This document shows positions 8,322 through 16,253 of a DNA stretch of 64,000 bases, piece by piece. A program made the position numbers and the translations under genes. The first letter of the stretch is position 1. The number at the start of each line of letters is the position of its first letter. The stretch is from UBA4742 sp002403895 (GTDB lineage Bacteria; Actinomycetota; Acidimicrobiia; Acidimicrobiales; Acidimicrobilacustridaceae), in NCBI GenBank assembly GCA_036823295.1, contig DAISGD010000003.1:58174-122173 (forward strand), written 5' to 3'. The notes below the pieces were generated by a model, which searched no databases, was not told the origin of the DNA, and saw only the letters and a list, made by a program, of their open reading frames with translations.

Positions 8322-9176
8322 GTGACTGAGACGACGATTCGCACCGCCGCCGACTGGCAGGCCTCCGGCGTTTACACCGACATCCGCTACGACACGGCCG
8401 ATGGCATCGCCAAGATCACCATCTGCCGGCCCGAGGTGCGCAACGCCTTCCGGCCCCAGACCTTGTTCGAGCTGTCCCAGGCGCTGAACGAGGCCCGCGA
8501 CGACGACCAGGTGGGCGTGATCATCCTCACCGGCGAGGGCGACCTGGCCTTCTGCTCAGGTGGCGATCAGCGCATCCGGGGCGACGACGGTTACATCGGT
8601 GACGACGAGGTCGCCCACAAGGGCATCGGCCGGCTCAACGTGCTCGACCTGCAGATCCAGATCCGGCGCACGCCCAAGCCGGTGGTGGCCATGATCGCCG
8701 GCTACGCGATCGGCGGCGGTCACGTGCTGCACGTGGTGTGTGACCTCTCGATCGCCGCCGACAACGCCCGCTTCGGCCAGACCGGTCCCAAGGTGGGCTC
8801 GTTCGACGGTGGCTACGGCTCGGGGCTGCTGGCCGCCAACGTGGGCCAGAAGAAGGCGCGGGAGATCTGGTTCCTGTGCCGGCAGTACGACGCCCAGCAG
8901 GCCCTCGACATGGGCCTGGTCAACACCGTCGTGCCCCTGGCCGAGCTGGAGGAGACGACGGTCGAGTGGTGCCGGGAGATGCTGTCGATGTCGCCGTTGG
9001 CCCTGCGCATGATCAAGGCCTCGATGAACGCGGCGGACGACGGCCTGGCCGGTATCCAGCAGCTGGCCGGCGACGCCACGCTGCTCTTCTATATGTCGGA
9101 GGAGGCCCAGGAGGGCCGCGACGCCTACGTGCAGAAGCGCAAGCCCGACTTCGACAAGTTCCCGCGCCGGCCGTGA
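8322..9176 (+). CDS. menB: 1,4-Dihydroxy-2-naphthoyl-CoA synthase
   Basis: MenB closes the second ring of the naphthoquinone by an intramolecular Claisen reaction on o-succinylbenzoyl-CoA. The 284-residue crotonase-fold protein shows RPEVRNAFRPQT, the oxyanion-hole segment GDLAFCSGGDQRIRG, YAIGGGHVLHVVCDL and the catalytic stretch FGQTGPKVGSFDGGYGS, all characteristic of MenB rather than generic enoyl-CoA hydratases. The frame is open far upstream, but homology starts near GTG 8322 (VTETTIRTAADWQASG). Its stop overlaps the GTG start of menA by three bases, so menB and menA are coupled. Confidence 0.95.
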   Translation: MTETTIRTAADWQASGVYTDIRYDTADGIAKITICRPEVRNAFRPQTLFELSQALNEARDDDQVGVIILTGEGDLAFCSGGDQRIRGDDGYIGDDEVAHKGIGRLNVLDLQIQIRRTPKPVVAMIAGYAIGGGHVLHVVCDLSIAADNARFGQTGPKVGSFDGGYGSGLLAANVGQKKAREIWFLCRQYDAQQALDMGLVNTVVPLAELEETTVEWCREMLSMSPLALRMIKASMNAADDGLAGIQQLAGDATLLFYMSEEAQEGRDAYVQKRKPDFDKFPRRP

Positions 9177-10180
9177 GCCAGCCCCTGGCCGGCAGGCCAT
9201 CGGCGGGCCCGGTGCCGACCGGGTGGCGGCTGTGGCTGGCCGGGGCGCGCCCTCGAACCCTGCCCGCCGCCGTGGTGCCGGTGCTGGTCGGGACGGCGGC
9301 CGCCGCCGGACTTGAGCACGTCCATCCCGTCGGGTTCTTCGACTACTCGGCCGTTCTGGACATGCCGGGCGCAGTCGCGGCGTCCACCACCGGCCTCAAG
9401 GGCCTGATCATCTGGCGCGCGCTGGCGGCCATGGTGGTCGCCCTGTTCATCCAGATCGGGACGAACTTCGCCAACGATTACAGCGACGGCGTGAAGGGCT
9501 CCGACAACGAAACCCGAGTGGGCCCCATCCGTCTGGTGGGCTCCGGCCTCAAGTCCCCGGGCGTGGTCAAGAAGGCGGCCCTCTTGTCGTTCGCGGTGGC
9601 CGCGTTGGCCGGCCTGGCGTTGGCCGTGGCCACGACCTGGTGGCTCATCCCTGTCGGCCTGGTTTGCTTCGCCGCCGGCTGGCTCTACACCGGCGGACCC
9701 AAGCCCTACGGCTACTACGGGTTCGGTGAGCTGTTCGTGTTCGTGTTCTTCGGCCTGGTGGCCACCGTCGGTTCGACGTTCGTGCAGATCGAGCGAGTCA
9801 CCTGGCTGTCGGTGGCCTGCGCCGTTCCGGTCGGGGCGCTGGCCACCGCCCTCCTGGTGATCAACAACCTGCGCGACATCCCCACCGACACCGTCGCCGG
9901 CAAGCGCACCCTGGCCGTCCGCATCGGTGACACCTGGACCCGACGCCTGTACGTCGCACTGATGACGGTGCCCTACCTCGCGTTGCCGTTCATCGTCGGT
10001 CTCGGTCAGCGCCCGTACGCGCTGATGGCCTATGCGGCCCTGTTCGTAGCCCAGAGGCCCGTGCTCATCGTGCTCCAGGGGGCCAAGGGCCCGGCCCTCG
10101 TCCCCGTGCTGGGTAGGACGGGACGGGTGCAACTCGTGTTCGGCATCCTCCTCGCCTCCGGCCTCTTCATCTCCGCCTGA
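9173..10180 (+). CDS. menA: 1,4-Dihydroxy-2-naphthoate polyprenyltransferase
   Basis: MenA is the UbiA-family membrane enzyme that prenylates and decarboxylates dihydroxynaphthoate to demethylmenaquinone. The 335-residue protein has about eight or nine transmembrane segments. The first Asp-rich Mg2+/diphosphate motif is NFANDYSDGVKGSDNE, the second is NLRDIPTDTVAGKRTLAVRIG. The start is GTG 9173 inside the last codons of menB; residues following it (RLWLAGARPRTLPAAVVPVLVG) match the usual MenA N-terminus. An insertion of about 25 residues between helix 1 and the NDxxD motif is slightly longer than usual. Confidence 0.95.
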   Translation: MSQPLAGRPSAGPVPTGWRLWLAGARPRTLPAAVVPVLVGTAAAAGLEHVHPVGFFDYSAVLDMPGAVAASTTGLKGLIIWRALAAMVVALFIQIGTNFANDYSDGVKGSDNETRVGPIRLVGSGLKSPGVVKKAALLSFAVAALAGLALAVATTWWLIPVGLVCFAAGWLYTGGPKPYGYYGFGELFVFVFFGLVATVGSTFVQIERVTWLSVACAVPVGALATALLVINNLRDIPTDTVAGKRTLAVRIGDTWTRRLYVALMTVPYLALPFIVGLGQRPYALMAYAALFVAQRPVLIVLQGAKGPALVPVLGRTGRVQLVFGILLASGLFISA

Positions 10181-10214
10181 TCGCTCAGTAGCCGCCGCCG
10201 CCGCCCCCCCTTCT

Positions 10215-11021
10215 CTAGCCGTTTTGGCGACGATCTGGTGCGCTGGGGGGGAGCGAATCGTCGTCAGTACGGGTGAGCCAGGATTCGAGGATGGCGAGGA
10301 ACGCCTCCGGCTGCTCGAGGTGGGCGGTGTGGCCGGCCTCGGGGATGATCGCCAGCTCGGCAGTAGCGCCGATGTCGGCGGCCAGGCGCTCGGCCAGGGT
10401 CACGAACTTGTGGTCCCGTGCGCCGGCCACCACCAGGACCGGCATGGCCAGCTCACCCAGCCGATCCCACCGCGGGGTCTGGGTGCCGGTGCCGGCGAGG
10501 CGCAGGCTGGAGGCCAGACCCCCGGCCGTGTTGGCCAGGCGGGCCTCGCGGTGGGCCCGCTCCGGTGACAGACCGGCGAACAGCGGCTCGGCCAGCCATT
10601 CGTCGAGGAAGGCGGCCACGCCGACGGCGAGCAGATGGTCGGCGAGGGCCTCGTCGGCGGCGCGGCGGGCGGCCCGTTCCGCTTCGTCCTCTATCCCGGC
10701 AGTGGCGCTCACCAGGACAAGGCGCTCGACCAGGTCAGGACGGGCCAGCGCCGCGTGGAGACAGAAGCGGCCACCCATCGAGTAGCCGAGGTAGGTGCCC
10801 AGGCCGCCGCGCTCGGCGAGGGCCCGACCCCCCTGGTCCAGGTCGAGCCGGACCTGTTCTGCCTCGCCGTGCCCGGGAGCATCGAGCGGCACCAGTTCGT
10901 GGTCGGCCAGCGCTCCGTCGATGGGAGCCCAACAATGGGCGGTCTGGGTGAACCCGTGGACCATGACGATCCGAGAGCGGGATGAGGCCAGGGGTGAACC
11001 GGGTGGTGAGGTGGGGGCCAT
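10215..11021 (-). CDS. menH: Alpha/beta hydrolase, probable MenH
   Basis: Probable SHCHC synthase (2-succinyl-6-hydroxy-2,4-cyclohexadiene-1-carboxylate synthase), a 268-residue alpha/beta hydrolase. Visible are the oxyanion strand IVMVHGFTQTAHCW, the nucleophile elbow GYSMGGRFCLHAAL, the acid-loop region VVAGARDHKF and the catalytic His in PEAGHTAHLEQPEAF. Length and motifs fit MenH, and its position back-to-back with menD, whose product is its substrate precursor, supports the call. The last residues and the stop codon lie in a short dispersed repeat (10218-10242). Generic hydrolases share the fold, so the name rests partly on context. Confidence 0.85.
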   Translation of the reverse strand: MAPTSPPGSPLASSRSRIVMVHGFTQTAHCWAPIDGALADHELVPLDAPGHGEAEQVRLDLDQGGRALAERGGLGTYLGYSMGGRFCLHAALARPDLVERLVLVSATAGIEDEAERAARRAADEALADHLLAVGVAAFLDEWLAEPLFAGLSPERAHREARLANTAGGLASSLRLAGTGTQTPRWDRLGELAMPVLVVAGARDHKFVTLAERLAADIGATAELAIIPEAGHTAHLEQPEAFLAILESWLTRTDDDSLPPSAPDRRQNG

Positions 11022-11031
11022 GACGGGACCA

Positions 11032-11041
11032 AACGTAGGCT
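11032..11041. promoter_or_regulatory. Overlapping divergent -10 region of menH and menD
   Basis: The menD -10 candidate TAGGCT (11036-11041) lies exactly seven bases before GTG 11049. On the other strand TACGTT (complement of 11032-11037) lies about ten bases before the menH ATG. The two boxes share bases, so transcription of the two genes should compete at one site. Confidence 0.5.
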
Positions 11042-11048
11042 GCCCGCT

Positions 11049-12827
11049 GTGTCCGACGTGAGTGACCCGCCCGAGACGACCGCGGTCACGTTCTGCGCGA
11101 CCCTGCTCGACGAGTGGGTGCGGGCCGGGGTGAGCGACGTGGTCCTGGCCCCGGGCTCGCGCTCGACGCCGATGGTGCTGGCGCTGGCCGCCGAGCCGCG
11201 GCTGCGGATGCACGTTCACCACGACGAGCGGTCGGCGGGGTTCGTGGCCCTGGGGTTGGGCGTGGCCACCGGTCGTCCCGCGGTGGTGCTGACCACCAGC
11301 GGAACGGCGGCCGTCGAGCTCCATCCCGCCGTGGTCGAGGCCCACGAAGCGCGGGTGCCCCTGATCGTGTGCACCGCCGATCGACCCCCGGAGCTGCACG
11401 GCGTCGGTGCCCCCCAGACGATCGACCAGCAACAGCTGTTCGGTCGATCCGTGTGCTGGTTTGCCGATCCCGGCGTGCCCGACGCCGCCACCAGCTCGAC
11501 CTGGCGCCCACTGGCGGCAGAGGCCTACAACCGGGCAGTGCGAGGTCCCGGCCGACCGGCCGGTCCGGTGCACTGCAACCTGGCGTTTCGCGAGCCGCTG
11601 GTGGGCGAGGTCGGGACCCTGCCACCTGGTCGCGACGGCGGCCGACCGTGGGAGCAGCCGGTGGTGCAGGCCGACGCTCTTCCCGTCGACAGCCTCGACG
11701 CCCTGGCCGCCGGGCTGGCTGGCCGGCGCGGGATCATCGTGGCCGGCGCCGGCATCGACGATCCCGCCGCGGTGATGGCCCTGGGCCGCGCCGCGGGATG
11801 GCCGGTGCTGGCCGATCCCCGCAGCGGCTGTCGCATCCCCACCGAGAGCACCATCAGCCATGCCGATGCGCTGCTGCGGGTGCCCGAGGTTGCTGATCGG
11901 TTGCGACCCGAGGTGGTTCTCCGGCTCGGGGCCCTGCCGGCGTCGAAGGTGCTAGGTCAGTGGCTGGCCGGTCTCGAGGTATGGCAGGTCGCCATCGAAG
12001 CCGACGGTGCCCGCTTCGACCCCGACCGGTGCCTCGACGCCCTCATCGCCGCCGAGCCCGGGGCCGCGGCTGCAGTGCTGGCCGACCACCTCCCGGGCGG
12101 ACCGGTTCCCGACGCGCCGGCCGGCGCCGAGAGTTGGGCCGGGGCCTGGGCCCATGCTGACGCGGTGGCCGCCGAGGCCATCGCCTCTGCGCTGGCGGGT
12201 CAATCCGAGCCCTGCGAACCGGCGGTAGCCCGTGATGTCGTGCGTGCCCTCCCCGAGGGCTCGACACTGGTGGTCTCGTCGTCGATGCCGGTTCGCGACG
12301 TCGAATGGTTCGCCGTGCCCCGGACTGGCCTGCGGGTGCTCGCCAACCGCGGGGCCAACGGGATCGACGGCGTCCTGTCCACCGCGGTGGGTGTCGCCCT
12401 GGCCGCGCCGGCCGCATCCACCGGGAGCGGCAAGGCAGCGACCGCCGTGCTCCTGGGCGACGTGGCCTTCCTCTACGACGCCAACGGGCTGCTGGGGGCC
12501 GCGAGCCGGGGGATCGATCTCACCGTGGTCGTGGTGGACAACGACGGTGGCGGGATCTTCTCGTTCCTCCCTCCGGCTGGTTTTCTGCCCGCGGACGTGT
12601 TCGAGCGCTTGTACGGGACTCCTCACGGGGTGGATCTCGTGGGACTGGCAGCGGCCCACGGCATCAGCAGCCGGGTCATCGACCGCCAGGTCGATCTGGC
12701 TCCTGCCGTGGAGGAGTCCGCGGCGTTGGGCGGCGTCCACGTCCTCATCGTGTGCACCGACCGCGCCGCCAACGTCGCCATCCACGACGAGCTGAACGCC
12801 GCCGTGGCCCAAGCCCTGCTTCCCTGA
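11049..12827 (+). CDS. menD: SEPHCHC synthase (MenD)
   Basis: MenD is the thiamine-diphosphate enzyme joining isochorismate and 2-oxoglutarate, the first committed menaquinone step. The 592-residue protein has the three-domain TPP-enzyme layout: the N-terminal Pyr domain with SDVVLAPGSRSTPMVLAL and LTTSGTAAVELHPAVVEA, a middle domain, and the C-terminal PP domain with the metal-binding GDVAFLYDANGLLG and VVDNDGGGIFSFLP. The start is GTG 11049, seven bases after TAGGCT and without a ribosome-binding box, which suggests a leaderless mRNA. It converges on menF. Confidence 0.96.
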   Translation: MSDVSDPPETTAVTFCATLLDEWVRAGVSDVVLAPGSRSTPMVLALAAEPRLRMHVHHDERSAGFVALGLGVATGRPAVVLTTSGTAAVELHPAVVEAHEARVPLIVCTADRPPELHGVGAPQTIDQQQLFGRSVCWFADPGVPDAATSSTWRPLAAEAYNRAVRGPGRPAGPVHCNLAFREPLVGEVGTLPPGRDGGRPWEQPVVQADALPVDSLDALAAGLAGRRGIIVAGAGIDDPAAVMALGRAAGWPVLADPRSGCRIPTESTISHADALLRVPEVADRLRPEVVLRLGALPASKVLGQWLAGLEVWQVAIEADGARFDPDRCLDALIAAEPGAAAAVLADHLPGGPVPDAPAGAESWAGAWAHADAVAAEAIASALAGQSEPCEPAVARDVVRALPEGSTLVVSSSMPVRDVEWFAVPRTGLRVLANRGANGIDGVLSTAVGVALAAPAASTGSGKAATAVLLGDVAFLYDANGLLGAASRGIDLTVVVVDNDGGGIFSFLPPAGFLPADVFERLYGTPHGVDLVGLAAAHGISSRVIDRQVDLAPAVEESAALGGVHVLIVCTDRAANVAIHDELNAAVAQALLP

Positions 12828-12848
12828 GGGCAACGAGCGGCGGCCCAT

Positions 12849-12869
12849 CCCTCCTCTCAACCGGGAGGG
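12849..12869. terminator. Possible bidirectional terminator between menD and menF
   Basis: CCCTCC (12849-12854) pairs with GGAGGG (12864-12869) across a nine-base loop, in the 42-base gap between the converging menD and menF genes. The stem is short and has no long T run, so it is only a weak candidate. Confidence 0.35.
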
Positions 12870-14123
12870 TTAGGGGCGGATGATGGCGCCGAGGAGGGCC
12901 TGGAACTTGGCCCGGGTCTCCGCCAGCTCGGCGTCGGGGTCGGAGTCGGCCACCACGCCCACCCCGGCGAACACGCGGGCTCGGTTTCCCTCCAGCTCGG
13001 CGCTGCGGATGCCCACCGCCCACTCGCCGTTGCCGGTGGCGTCGACCCAGCCCACGGGCCCGGCGTAGCGGCCGCGGTCGCCCCCTTCGTGCTTGGCGAT
13101 CAGGTCCAGTGCGACCTGTCGAGGGGTGCCGTTCACCGCTGGGGTGGGGTGCAGGGCCCGCATGAGCTCGATCACCGAGGCCGGCGGCGACGACAGGCGT
13201 CCTTCCACCAGCGTGGCCAGGTGCTGCACGTTGGCCATGGCCACGATCGAGGGCTCGGCCTCTTCGTCGAGGAACGAGCACCACGGCAACAGGGTGTCGT
13301 GCACCATGTCGATGGTGTAGCGGTGCTCGATGCGGTCCTTGCTCGAGGCCAGCAGGTTGGCGGCCAGGCGGGCGTCGGTGCTCGGGTCGGAGCTGCGGGG
13401 AGCGGTTCCGGCCATCGGATGAGAACGCACCTGATCACCAGCGCGAGCGACCAGCAACTCAGGCGTGGCTCCGACGAACCCATCCAGGGCGAACAGCATG
13501 CACGACGGATAGGCGGCTCGAAGTTGCTCCAGCACGTCGGCTCGCCGGATGGGAGCGTCGGCCTCCACCACCAGCTCGCGGGCCAACACCACCTTCCGGG
13601 CGGTCTCGCCTCGCAGCTCGTCTCGGACGGCTACCACTGACGCCTGCCAGCCCTCGGCGCTGCGGGGACTGGTCACCGTGAAGCGGGTAGGGGCCGGCGC
13701 GGTTGCGGGATCGGACCCGGCGCCCAGGTCGAGTGCCGGGGCCGGTTCGTCGGGAGCCAGCAGATGGGTCACCCAGCGGGTCCCGTCCCCGGCTCGGCCG
13801 ACGATCACACGCGGCACCACCAGCTCGCCGGGGCAGGTGGGATCGAACGCCAACGCGCCGAACGCCACCGGGCCGGTGCCGGGCACCCCGACCTGGTCGT
13901 CGACCTCGATGGTGTCCAACACGCCATGTACGGCGGCCGCCGCCGCAGCCGGGTCGCCGGCGGGCACGGCCACCCGCAACACCTCGCCCCGACCGGCCAA
14001 CCCGGTCCGACCGCGCAGCCACAAGACCCCGTGGGCGCCGGCAAACTCGAGGAGGTCGACATCGTCGTCGAGTCGCCGCGTCCGGGCGATCACCCCGCCC
14101 GGACCTGACCGGGGTGCGGTCAC
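12870..14123 (-). CDS. menF: Isochorismate synthase
   Basis: A chorismate-utilising enzyme of 417 residues that converts chorismate to isochorismate for MenD. Family motifs are KVVLARELVV, the FVGATPELLVAR strand, RSHPMAGTAPRS, the LASSKDRIEHRYTIDMV helix, LHPTPAVNGTPRQVALDLI and the C-terminal RGRYAGPVGWVD with ARVFAGVGVVADSDPDAELAE, where the acidic residues bind Mg2+. I took GTG 14123 as start because its codon overlaps the menG stop as GTGA; the longer frame to 14213 would intrude into menG. Genomic context (menD, menG) favours menaquinone over siderophore synthesis. Confidence 0.93.
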   Translation of the reverse strand: MTAPRSGPGGVIARTRRLDDDVDLLEFAGAHGVLWLRGRTGLAGRGEVLRVAVPAGDPAAAAAAVHGVLDTIEVDDQVGVPGTGPVAFGALAFDPTCPGELVVPRVIVGRAGDGTRWVTHLLAPDEPAPALDLGAGSDPATAPAPTRFTVTSPRSAEGWQASVVAVRDELRGETARKVVLARELVVEADAPIRRADVLEQLRAAYPSCMLFALDGFVGATPELLVARAGDQVRSHPMAGTAPRSSDPSTDARLAANLLASSKDRIEHRYTIDMVHDTLLPWCSFLDEEAEPSIVAMANVQHLATLVEGRLSSPPASVIELMRALHPTPAVNGTPRQVALDLIAKHEGGDRGRYAGPVGWVDATGNGEWAVGIRSAELEGNRARVFAGVGVVADSDPDAELAETRAKFQALLGAIIRP

Positions 14124-14830
14124 CGGTCGGCTCGATCTCTCGTGCCCAGCAGCAACTGGGAGAGCCCCCCCGAAAACAGCGAACGGCTCGCATCGGTGAA
14201 GCCGCCGTCGCACACCATGGCCATCAACTCGTCGGGTTCAGGCAGGTAGGCCACCGACTTGGGCAGGTACCGGTAGGCCGTCGGATCCGAAAGCATCCCG
14301 CCGATCCGGGGGACCACCTTACCGAAGTACACGCCGTGGCCCCAGCGCAGCACGGGGTTGGGAGGCTCGGCCACCTCGAGCAGGGCGATGCGCCCGCCGG
14401 GGCGCACCACCCGGGCCAACTCGGCGAAGAACGGGGCCAGCTTCACCAGGTTGCGCAGGGCGAACCCGCAGGTCACCCCGTCAACCGACGCGTCGGGCAT
14501 GGGCAGTCGCAGAATGTCGGCCTGTACCAGGGGCGCTCCGGTGCTACCTGCCGCCAGCATCCCGAACGAGAGATCGGCGCCAATGGGGATCAGGTCGTAG
14601 GCCCGCAGCTCGCGGCAGAAGTCGCCGGTGCCGCAGGCCAGGTCGAGCACCAGCGAGCCGGGCCCGAGCAGTAGGCGGCGCACCGTCTTGCGACGCCATC
14701 CGACATCCAGTCGCAACGTCATGACCCGGTTCACCAGGTCATAGCGCGGGGCGATGACATCGAACATCGCCCGAACCGCTTGGACCTTCGCCTCGCCCTC
14801 GGGCAGCTCCTCAGGATTGATGTCGACCAT
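14120..14830 (-). CDS. menG: Demethylmenaquinone methyltransferase
   Basis: A UbiE/MenG methyltransferase of 236 residues doing the last step of menaquinone synthesis with S-adenosylmethionine. Signatures are MFDVIAPRYDLVNRVMTLRLD followed by WRRKTV, the SAM-binding LVLDLACGTGDFCREL, and DGVTCGFALRNL, plus the C-terminal SDPTAYRYLPKSV region. ATG 14830 is preceded by TAGGCT at eight bases spacing, suggesting leaderless transcription of a menG-menF unit. Its last codons overlap the menF start by four bases. Confidence 0.95.
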   Translation of the reverse strand: MVDINPEELPEGEAKVQAVRAMFDVIAPRYDLVNRVMTLRLDVGWRRKTVRRLLLGPGSLVLDLACGTGDFCRELRAYDLIPIGADLSFGMLAAGSTGAPLVQADILRLPMPDASVDGVTCGFALRNLVKLAPFFAELARVVRPGGRIALLEVAEPPNPVLRWGHGVYFGKVVPRIGGMLSDPTAYRYLPKSVAYLPEPDELMAMVCDGGFTDASRSLFSGGLSQLLLGTRDRADR

Positions 14831-14900
14831 TGTCGCTGAGCCTACGAGCCGCTCGGGCCGCCCTCCCACTCGCGGCGGAGCGACGGGTCGTGCCCGGCGG

Positions 14901-16190
14901 TCAGAAGTCGCCGATGACGTCAGCGTCGATGCGGGGGAACAACACCTCCATGAGGCCTCGCCGGCGACCGAGGCTCACGTCGTCGGCCCGTCGCTCGAGC
15001 CCGATCGCTCCCCACCGTCCGAAGACGAGGGCGCCGAACCAGTCGGGAGCGATCCCCACGTCGCCGGTGGCGAACGGGTCCTCGATGCCGGGTACGGCCC
15101 GCACACCAGCCACCGCTCCGCCGGTCAGGTCGAGGGCGACGCCTCGGTCATAGAGGGAGAGCACGAGTTCACCGTCGCGCTCGGCGTAACGGGAGGCACC
15201 GAAGCGGGCGGACAGGACCGGGCGCAGGGTGTCGAGCAGGGCAACTGGGTCGGGCACCCGCACGTAGATGCCGTGGTCGTGGCGGGCGGGATCACCGAAG
15301 TCGGGAGCGTCGCGGACGTCGCGCCCGAACCTGGTGTCCGGTTGGTCGAAGACCACGAGCACGTGGCGGCCGGCGTCGTAGCGAGCGCGGTCGACCATGG
15401 CTCGTGCCGTGGTGACCGACTCGGCCGGGTCGACGGCGGCCGACGACAGGTACACCCGGTCATCCTCCGGTTTGTCCTGGGTGCGCATCCACCCGACGAT
15501 GCGCCCGCCCCGCTCGGCCACCGTGAGGTGCTCGAACGTGTCGGGTGCGCAGATGGCGGCGATGGTGGCCCACGCGTCTGCGTCTCGCTCGACCCGCAAG
15601 CCGGTGGCGGGCCGCAGGCCGTCCAAGGCACGGATGGCGTCCAGGTCGCGGGCCGCGGCCGGGCGGAGCCGGAAATCAGGCGAACCGGCGTCAGGAACGG
15701 TCGCCCGGGCGACCGTTCCTGACGCCGGTTCGGACGTTGGGAGCAAGAAGGGCGGGTAGTCGAGCCCGTAGCCGTATCCCAAGCGTCGGTACAGGTAGGG
15801 GATGCCGGTGATGAACAGGGCCTGGTCGCCCCGCTCCGCGGCTCGTCGGTGGTGCCAGGCGAACTGCGCTCGCACGAGGCCTCGACGCTGGACATCGGGA
15901 TGGGTCACGACGTATTCGATCTGGCCTCCAGGGAAGCGGCAACCATCGAGCTCCAGCCGGTGGGCCAGTAGGCCGGAGGTGGCCACCACCCGGTTGTCGT
16001 CGACCACCACCGTCCAGTCGCCGACAGCTCCCGGGGCGGCGAGATAGGCACGGACGCCCGGCTCGTCGGAGGAGCCGAAGGCGCCGGTCTCCAGCGCGAC
16101 GATGGCCTCGATGTCGTCGGTTGCTGCGGAGCGCAGCACCAAGCCCCCCGGCAGGGTGACGGGCTCGGGTCCGAGGTCGTGGCTGGCCAT
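14901..16190 (-). CDS. Eis-like GNAT N-acetyltransferase
   Basis: A 429-residue protein of the Eis-like (enhanced intracellular survival) group: an N-terminal GNAT domain, a second GNAT-like middle domain and a C-terminal SCP2-like sterol-carrier domain. In the first domain EYVVTHPDVQRRGLVRAQ is the acetyl-CoA motif. The C-terminal part ends GAIGLERRADDVSLGRRRG. The substrate (amine, aminoglycoside or protein lysine) cannot be told. Residues ~153-170, at the junction of the first and second domains, are encoded by a perfect 52-bp palindrome. ATG 16190 is preceded by TACCGT at seven bases; the frame is open further but without coding character. Confidence 0.85.
   Translation of the reverse strand: MASHDLGPEPVTLPGGLVLRSAATDDIEAIVALETGAFGSSDEPGVRAYLAAPGAVGDWTVVVDDNRVVATSGLLAHRLELDGCRFPGGQIEYVVTHPDVQRRGLVRAQFAWHHRRAAERGDQALFITGIPYLYRRLGYGYGLDYPPFLLPTSEPASGTVARATVPDAGSPDFRLRPAAARDLDAIRALDGLRPATGLRVERDADAWATIAAICAPDTFEHLTVAERGGRIVGWMRTQDKPEDDRVYLSSAAVDPAESVTTARAMVDRARYDAGRHVLVVFDQPDTRFGRDVRDAPDFGDPARHDHGIYVRVPDPVALLDTLRPVLSARFGASRYAERDGELVLSLYDRGVALDLTGGAVAGVRAVPGIEDPFATGDVGIAPDWFGALVFGRWGAIGLERRADDVSLGRRRGLMEVLFPRIDADVIGDF
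15681..15732. repeat. Perfect 52-bp palindrome inside the acetyltransferase gene
   Basis: Each 26-base arm is the exact reverse complement of the other, with the centre at CGCCCGGGCG. The outer ends read CGAACCGGCG and CGCCGGTTCG. The arm resembles the arms of the inverted repeat at 53561-53616, so both belong to one small palindromic element family. Here it adds an in-frame Ala/Val/Thr-rich linker without breaking the gene. Confidence 0.9.
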
Positions 16191-16253
16191 CGGGCGGACG
16201 GTACCTCGCCCGGCGGTGTCTCCGCCCAGTCCGCCCCCGCCTACGCTGGGTGG

